Assembly: GCA_937910975.1 (NCBI GenBank)
Contig: CALEMZ010000267.1
Span: 1-11,100, forward strand
DNA: 11,100 nucleotides
Origin: an uncultured Pseudorhodobacter sp.
Lineage (GTDB): Bacteria; Pseudomonadota; Alphaproteobacteria; Rhodobacterales; Rhodobacteraceae
Direction: 5' to 3'
The first letter of the stretch is position 1. Each line of letters opens with the position of its first letter. The position numbers were made by a program, and so were the translations under genes. Positions 7,289-11,100 of the stretch are shown here, in pieces. The notes below the pieces were generated by a model. It searched no databases, was not told where the DNA came from, and saw only the letters and a list, made by a program, of their open reading frames with translations.

Positions 7289-7989
7289 CAGCGCCCTTCC
7301 CGTTCGGTGCCCGAAAGCGCGTGAATGCCCAGATTGATCAGCAGCGCCAGTGCGATCAGCACAAAGCCCAAACCCAACGCCAGTGCAAAATCGCCCTTGC
7401 CGGTTTCCAGTGCAATCGCCGTGGTCAGTACCCGTGTCGCGTGATCAATATTGCCGCCCACAATCATGATGGCCCCCACCTCACCAATCGCGCGGCCAAA
7501 TCCGGCCAACGCGGCGGTTAGCAGGTTGCGGCGCCCGTCCCAGATCAGCGTCGCGATGCGCTGCCGCTTGGTCGCATGAAGTGAGATCAGAAGGTCATGA
7601 TACTCGGCCCACAACTCACGCATCGCCTGATGTGTGATAGAGGCTATCAGCGGGCTGATGATGATGACCTGTGCGATAATCATTGCGGTTGGGGTAAACA
7701 GCAGCCCCAGCACCCCAAACGGGCCAGAGCGCGAGAGCATAAGGTACACGATCAACCCCACCACAACCGGCGGCAACCCCATCAGCGCATTCAGAACCGC
7801 AATCACCGAGCGGCGAAACCGAAAGCGCTGCACGGCCAGAAGCGTCCCAAAGGGAATGGCTATCGTACTGGCGATCAGCAGCGCCGTAAGGCTCACCTGC
7901 AATGACCGCAGGCTGATCTCCACAAGCTCGGCGTCCAGCGTCACGATCAGGCGCAATGCCGCAGCAAGGCCCGCAAGAATGTCATTCAT
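7285..7989 (-). CDS. tupB: Tungstate ABC transporter permease
   Basis: This is the inner-membrane channel subunit of the tungstate importer, 234 residues with about five or six hydrophobic segments (for example 32-53, 62-86, 95-117, 160-180, 202-224). The TupB/ModB-type ATPase-docking region reads GFGRAIGEVGAIMIVGGNI (163-181), and GLPPVVVGLIVY (71-82) is also typical of TupB. The ATG at 7989 fits the family N-terminus. Oddly, no purine-rich ribosome site lies upstream; the start instead overlaps the stop of a 74-codon minus-strand frame as ATGA (7989-7986). Translation may therefore be coupled or SD-independent. It is the first gene of tupBCA. Confidence 0.9.
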   Translation of the reverse strand: MNDILAGLAAALRLIVTLDAELVEISLRSLQVSLTALLIASTIAIPFGTLLAVQRFRFRRSVIAVLNALMGLPPVVVGLIVYLMLSRSGPFGVLGLLFTPTAMIIAQVIIISPLIASITHQAMRELWAEYHDLLISLHATKRQRIATLIWDGRRNLLTAALAGFGRAIGEVGAIMIVGGNIDHATRVLTTAIALETGKGDFALALGLGFVLIALALLINLGIHALSGTEREGRW

Positions 7990-8030
7990 ATTGTTTTGGC
8001 ATGTTGCGGAGGCAATCCGATTTGCGTGGC

Positions 8031-8057
8031 CTTAGACCTTTTGTAAAAGGAGTTAAG
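8031..8057. promoter_or_regulatory. Extended palindrome upstream of tupB
   Basis: CCTTTT-GT-AAAAGG (8037-8050) has perfect six-bp arms. It is flanked by CTTA (8031-8034) and TAAG (8054-8057), which continue the symmetry with one base of offset. It lies about 48-61 bp before the tupB start. It could be an operator for a tungstate- or molybdate-sensing regulator, or a leader hairpin. It does not resemble the ModE consensus I know. Confidence 0.4.
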
Positions 8058-8208
8058 CACAGACTTGGCGGAAATGCCAAGCGCGAAGGCGGGCAGTTTC
8101 AACGGAATATCCACCGCTTGAGCAATCACCTGAGAAAGTGATGCTCCAATTGGTTTGCCAATGGCGGCTAGGGTGCTAGGCCTAGGGGGAAATCGAAGAG
8201 GGCAGCAC

Positions 8209-9342
8209 ATGAAGATTGATGAATTCGGCGTGGAAATCTGGATGAACGCCTATGAGGACCACTGCGCCCTCAACCTTGCGGAAACCTGCGTGGAATCCCT
8301 GACCATCGCGGAACTGCTGGAGATATGCGGCAAGACCGATAGTTTCATGGCCGAGATTTTGCCGATGAAAATGACCTATGGCGCGATTGAAGGCTCCGAC
8401 CGGCTGCGGGATGCGATTTGTGCGATGTACCTGCGCCAGTCGCGGGAAAACGTCGTGGTTACCCATGGTACCATCGGGGCCAATGCGCTGGTGCATGAAA
8501 CCCTGGTGGAGCCCGGCGACCGGGTGATCTCGGTTCTGCCGACTTATCAGCAGCATTATTCCATTCCCAAAAGCTACGGGGCCGATGTCCATATCCTGCC
8601 GCTGCATATGCAAAACGGCTTCCTCCCCGATCTGGCGGAGCTGGAGCGGCTGGCGACCCCCGGGACCAAACTGATCACGATCAACAATCCCAACAACCCG
8701 ACAGGCTCTTTGATGGATGCGGCGTTCTTGGAACAGGTTGCGGCCATCGCGCGGCGCTCAGGCGCCTATGTGCTGTGTGATGAAGTGTATCGCGGCACCG
8801 ACCAGCAGGGCAGCGGCTTCACCACCTCTATCGCGGATATCTATGAGAAAGGCATCAGCACGGCGGGCATGTCCAAGGCCTTTTCGCTGGCGGGTTTGCG
8901 GCTGGGTTGGATTGCGGGGCCGACGGAATTGATCCGCGCCGTCTCTATCCACCGCGATTACAACACGATCAGCGTCGGTATGATCAATGATTACCTTGCC
9001 GCCATCGCGCTGGAAAACCGTGACAAGATTATCGCCCGCAGTCAGCGCATCACCCGTGAAAATCTGGCAATATTGGATGCGTGGGTCGCGGCAGAGCCGC
9101 TGATCACCTATCTCAAGCCCGCCTCGGGCACCACGGCGCTGTTGCGTTATCACATTGATATGCCAAGCCGGGATTTCTGTATCCGCCTGTTGCAGGAAAC
9201 CGGCGTGATGCTGACCCCCGGTTCGGCGATGGATATGGAAGGCTGGCTGCGCATCGGCTACGCCAACAACCCCGCGATTTTGCGCGAAGGCCTCGGGCTG
9301 ATGAGCGGGTTTTTGGCAAAGCTGGGTGCCGAGAAGCGCTGA
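8209..9342 (+). CDS. PLP-dependent aminotransferase, class I/II fold
   Basis: This is a cytoplasmic fold-type I aminotransferase of 377 residues, close to the normal length of about 380-400. Visible PLP features are NPNNPTG (160-166, N163), D191 and Y194 in LCDEVYRG, the Schiff-base lysine K223 in GMSKAFSLAGLRLGW with R231, and the substrate-carboxylate arginine R348 in WLRIGYANN. The ATG at 8209 has GAGG (8198-8201) 7 nt upstream and gives MKIDEFGVEIWMNAYED; the in-frame ATG at 8155 has no such site and lies in the divergent promoter region. The N-terminal FGVEIWMNAYE and LNLAETC blocks mark a distinct subgroup whose substrate I do not know. With an isatin-hydrolase-like gene and indolepyruvate oxidoreductase downstream, an aromatic amino acid such as tryptophan is a reasonable guess. 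Confidence 0.9.
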   Translation: MKIDEFGVEIWMNAYEDHCALNLAETCVESLTIAELLEICGKTDSFMAEILPMKMTYGAIEGSDRLRDAICAMYLRQSRENVVVTHGTIGANALVHETLVEPGDRVISVLPTYQQHYSIPKSYGADVHILPLHMQNGFLPDLAELERLATPGTKLITINNPNNPTGSLMDAAFLEQVAAIARRSGAYVLCDEVYRGTDQQGSGFTTSIADIYEKGISTAGMSKAFSLAGLRLGWIAGPTELIRAVSIHRDYNTISVGMINDYLAAIALENRDKIIARSQRITRENLAILDAWVAAEPLITYLKPASGTTALLRYHIDMPSRDFCIRLLQETGVMLTPGSAMDMEGWLRIGYANNPAILREGLGLMSGFLAKLGAEKR

Positions 9343-9388
9343 CGCCGCGCGAGGCCCAAAACTAAGCTGAAACGCTTCACATTTTATC

Positions 9389-9420
9389 TTTGCAAAAATA
9401 CTTGCAAACGCATGTAATAT
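9389..9420 (+). promoter_or_regulatory. Promoter with candidate MarR operator before the isatin-hydrolase-like gene
   Basis: TTTGCAA (9389-9395) and TTGCAAA (9402-9408) are perfect seven-bp inverted arms around a six-bp spacer. They sit in an AT-rich island between the aminotransferase and hydrolase genes. A promoter can be read as TTGCAA (9390-9395), 17 bp, then TGTAAT (9413-9418); TAATAT (9415-9420) is a second -10 choice. The left arm coincides with the -35 box. The 20-bp size and AT-rich arms suit a MarR-family operator, and a marR gene lies downstream in the same run. Confidence 0.5.
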
Positions 9421-9480
9421 TACTAGGCTTCTGCCATCCGGGCGGTGATCCCGCCCGATCAGCCAATGGGGGAGAATAAG

Positions 9481-10272
9481 ATGAAGTCATCCGAGATATT
9501 GCAAAACCTTGGGGCGATGTTGCTGTCTGGAAAGGTTGATGTGGTGGATTGTTCGGGCGTTCTAGGGCCGGAAACCCCTTTGCTGAAACTGCCGCCGGAT
9601 TTCGCCAAGGACACCCCGGCGATCGAAATTCATCGCATCAGCGAATATGACAGCAACGGCCCGTTCTGGGCGTGGAACTGGCTGAAACTGGGCGAACATT
9701 CCGGCACCCATTTTGATGCCCCCCACCACTGGATTACCGGCAAGGATTATGCCGATGGTTACACCGACACCCTGCCGGTGCAGCGCCTTATTGCGCCGGT
9801 CAATGTTTTGGATTTTTCAGCCGAATGTGCGGCAGACCCTGATTTTCTGCTGACCATCGACCATGTGAAGGCATGGGAGGCCAGGCATGGCGCGATCAAT
9901 GCGGGTGAATGGGTTGTGATGCGCTCCGACTGGGATCAATACGCCGATGATGAGGCCAAGTTCCTCAACGCCGATGAAACCGGCCCGCATACGCCGGGGC
10001 CAACCGCAGAGGTAATCGAATATCTGATCGGCAAGGGCATTGTCGGCTGGGGCAGCCAGTGCATCGGCACGGATGCGGGGCAGGCGGCTGGCATGCCGCT
10101 GCCATTCCCGGCGCATAACCTGCTGCACAAGGCCAATTGCTACGGCCTCGCCAGCCTAGCCAACCTGTCGCAACTGCCTGCCAAAGGCGCGATCCTGATT
10201 GCGGCGCCGCTCAAGATCAAACGCGGCACAGGCTCGCCCACCCGTGCGCTGGCGTTGGTGCCAAAGGGCTAG
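9481..10272 (+). CDS. Isatin hydrolase-like metal-dependent hydrolase (cyclase family)
   Basis: The enzyme belongs to the cyclase/kynurenine-formamidase-like family and is most like bacterial isatin hydrolases, which use a divalent metal (Mn) to open isatin to isatinate. The product has 263 residues. The metal-binding motif is HSGTHFDAPHHW, with H73, H77 and D79 as expected ligands and H82/H83 as candidate catalytic histidines; H212 in the PAHNLLHKAN block and the GSQCIGTDAG block (191-200) complete the expected pocket. From memory it closely resembles the Labrenzia aggregata enzyme along its length (for example the IHRISEYDS and NADETGPHTPGPT blocks); I could not align them. The ATG at 9481 has GGGGGAG (9468-9474) 6 nt upstream; the earlier start at 9445 is rejected. 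It has its own promoter region and is followed by marR after 68 bp. A kynurenine-formamidase-like or other amide/lactone substrate remains possible. Confidence 0.82.
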   Translation: MKSSEILQNLGAMLLSGKVDVVDCSGVLGPETPLLKLPPDFAKDTPAIEIHRISEYDSNGPFWAWNWLKLGEHSGTHFDAPHHWITGKDYADGYTDTLPVQRLIAPVNVLDFSAECAADPDFLLTIDHVKAWEARHGAINAGEWVVMRSDWDQYADDEAKFLNADETGPHTPGPTAEVIEYLIGKGIVGWGSQCIGTDAGQAAGMPLPFPAHNLLHKANCYGLASLANLSQLPAKGAILIAAPLKIKRGTGSPTRALALVPKG

Positions 10273-10314
10273 GCCAAAGGGCTGGGGCTGCAACGGGGCA
10301 GGGCGCGCAGCCCC
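10260..10314 (+). repeat. 13-bp tandem duplication and GC-rich hairpin at the hydrolase stop codon
   Basis: GCCAAAGGGCTAG (10260-10272, ending with the TAG stop) is repeated as GCCAAAGGGCTGG (10273-10285), one mismatch apart. Overlapping it is a perfect eight-bp stem, GGGGCTGC (10284-10291) with GCAGCCCC (10307-10314). No T tract follows, so it is not a classical terminator; it may slow transcription or stabilise the upstream message before marR. Confidence 0.6.
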
Positions 10315-10340
10315 GCCCCGCTTGCCGGGAGATGTGCAAG

Positions 10341-10865
10341 ATGAATGACCACCCGAAGATCAGCCCCGATCTTGCCCCGCCAAAACGGTTGGGGGAGCCA
10401 AAACGGTTGGGGGAGCCAAAACGGTTGGGGGAGATTGGCCTGTCCAACTTCGCGCCCTATCTGATGAACCGTATCATGGGCCGCTATAATGCCAGCCTGC
10501 GCGATGAGATGGCCGCCCTTGGCCTGACCACGCCCAAAATGCGGGCGCTGGCGGTGCTTTCGGTGATTGACGGCCCCTTGATCCGGGAGCTTGCGGTTTA
10601 TGCGGTGGTCGAACAATCCACCCTCAGCCGTGCGCTGGACCAGCTGGAAAGCGACGCTTTGATCCGACGTGAGATGGACGCCTCTGACAGCCGCGCCACG
10701 CGGATTTACATCTCTGATGCTGGGCGGCGGGTGTTTGAAACCCTTTGGCCCGCCATGGCCCAAACCTATGCCCAGATGTTTCAGGGCATCGATGATGACG
10801 AGCGCCGCGCCTTTGTCGGCACCCTGCGCAAGATGCTGGGCAATATCCGCAAACACGATTTTTAG
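10341..10865 (+). CDS. MarR-family transcriptional regulator with repeated N-terminal arm
   Basis: This is a winged-helix DNA-binding regulator, 174 residues from the ATG at 10341, which has GGGAG (10327-10331) 9 nt upstream. An ATG at 10332 abuts that site and is less likely. The core at about 36-172 is a normal MarR domain: the GRYNASLRDEMAALGLTTPKMR region (47-68), recognition helix around QSTLSRALDQLESDALI (92-108), wing DASDSRATRIYIS (113-125) and a C-terminal dimerisation helix. Ahead of it is an extra arm with three perfect PKRLGE copies (14-31), encoded by an 18-bp repeat. MarR proteins usually respond to aromatic or phenolic ligands. Its position between the isatin-hydrolase-like gene and the indolepyruvate oxidoreductase gene makes these the likely targets. 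Confidence 0.88.
   Translation: MNDHPKISPDLAPPKRLGEPKRLGEPKRLGEIGLSNFAPYLMNRIMGRYNASLRDEMAALGLTTPKMRALAVLSVIDGPLIRELAVYAVVEQSTLSRALDQLESDALIRREMDASDSRATRIYISDAGRRVFETLWPAMAQTYAQMFQGIDDDERRAFVGTLRKMLGNIRKHDF
10380..10433 (+). repeat. 18-bp in-frame tandem repeat, three perfect copies, inside marR
   Basis: The unit CCAAAACGGTTGGGGGAG occurs at 10380-10397, 10398-10415 and 10416-10433 without any difference. It encodes PKRLGE three times. Each unit also contains CCAA-N5-TTGG, a small dyad. Perfect identity including third codon positions indicates recent expansion by slippage. Confidence 0.97.
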
Positions 10866-10874
10866 GGGGGCATC

Positions 10875-11100
10875 ATGGCCGAACGGTCCTTCAAAGCCGA
10901 GGTTGAAGACCTCAAGCTGGGCGATGGCGATACCTTCACGGGTGAGGGAATTTTGGCCATCACCAAGGCGCTGCTGGAAAACGGCGTGGGCTATGTCGGC
11001 GGCTATCAGGGCGCACCGATCAGCCATTTGATGGATGTTCTGGCCGATGCCGAAGGCTTGCTCGCCGATCTTGGCGTGCGCTTTGAGGCGAATGCGTCAG
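10875..11100 (+). CDS. iorA: Indolepyruvate oxidoreductase alpha subunit (partial, N-terminus only)
   Basis: The frame begins MAERSFKAEVEDLKLGDGD at the ATG at 10875 (G-run at 10865-10870) and stays open to the right edge; 75 residues are present. The GEGILAITKALLENGVGYVG stretch followed by GYQGAPISHLMDVL matches the N-terminal pyrimidine-binding part of thiamine-diphosphate-dependent indolepyruvate:ferredoxin oxidoreductase alpha subunits. These enzymes oxidatively decarboxylate arylpyruvates with CoA to arylacetyl-CoA. It starts 9 bp after the marR stop, so the two are probably co-transcribed; a beta-subunit gene would be expected next. Only a small part is visible, so other 2-oxoacid oxidoreductases cannot be fully excluded. 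Confidence 0.78.
   Translation, partial: MAERSFKAEVEDLKLGDGDTFTGEGILAITKALLENGVGYVGGYQGAPISHLMDVLADAEGLLADLGVRFEANAS

Noticed and set aside
8064..8081. CTTGGC/GCCAAG hairpin as a molybdenum or tungsten cofactor riboswitch
   Set aside because: Only one small stem is present; the multi-helix core expected of a Moco/Tuco RNA is not visible.
10284..10320. Terminator after the isatin hydrolase-like gene
   Set aside because: The stem is perfect, but no T tract follows and marR begins about 20 bp later, so termination is not supported.
10380..10433. CRISPR-like or regulatory iteron array
   Set aside because: Units are 18 bp, directly adjacent with no spacers and lie in frame within a coding region, so a coding tandem repeat is the simplest reading.
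10269..11027. Minus-strand frame of 252 codons opposite marR and iorA
   Set aside because: Shadow of the MarR gene; its repeated LPQPFW element is only the reverse reading of the 18-bp repeat.

Overview
The window looks like a chromosomal stretch of an alphaproteobacterium, most likely Rhodobacterales/roseobacter type. The basis is a fairly GC-rich, densely coding sequence, protein sequences of the roseobacter kind, and an abundance of solute-binding-protein transporters. This placement is inferred from the sequence alone. I see no insertion sequence, tRNA, rRNA or CRISPR array.

Layout. (1) Positions 1-2111, minus strand: the head of a phenylacetate (paa) operon. It holds a PaaJ/PcaF-type thiolase followed 15 bp later by paaA, which runs off the left edge. 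A promoter with a TetR-type palindrome touching its -10 box precedes the thiolase gene. (2) 2112-2549: a divergent intergenic region with several hairpins. (3) 2550-5750, plus strand: a three-gene TRAP transporter, dctP-dctQ-dctM. A strong intrinsic terminator lies between dctP and dctQ, and both membrane subunits carry unusual extra segments. (4) 5772-7989, minus strand: a tungstate ABC transporter in the order tupB-tupC-tupA, tightly overlapped and convergent with the TRAP operon. (5) 7990-8208: a divergent regulatory gap. (6) 8209-11100, plus strand: a PLP aminotransferase, an isatin-hydrolase-like enzyme, a MarR regulator with three in-frame copies of a six-residue repeat, and the start of an indolepyruvate oxidoreductase alpha subunit cut by the right edge.

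How the genes may work together (inference). The aminotransferase plus indolepyruvate oxidoreductase could turn aromatic amino acids into arylpyruvates and then arylacetyl-CoA. Phenylacetyl-CoA is the direct substrate of the PaaA-containing epoxidase. The isatin hydrolase points to indolic compounds (tryptophan, indoleacetate or isatin). The TRAP transporter is a plausible importer of an aromatic or other organic acid. The tungstate transporter suggests that a tungsten enzyme, for example an aldehyde:ferredoxin oxidoreductase, is used by the same cell, possibly encoded outside the window. The MarR protein and a 7-bp-armed palindrome in front of the isatin hydrolase gene form a plausible local control circuit.
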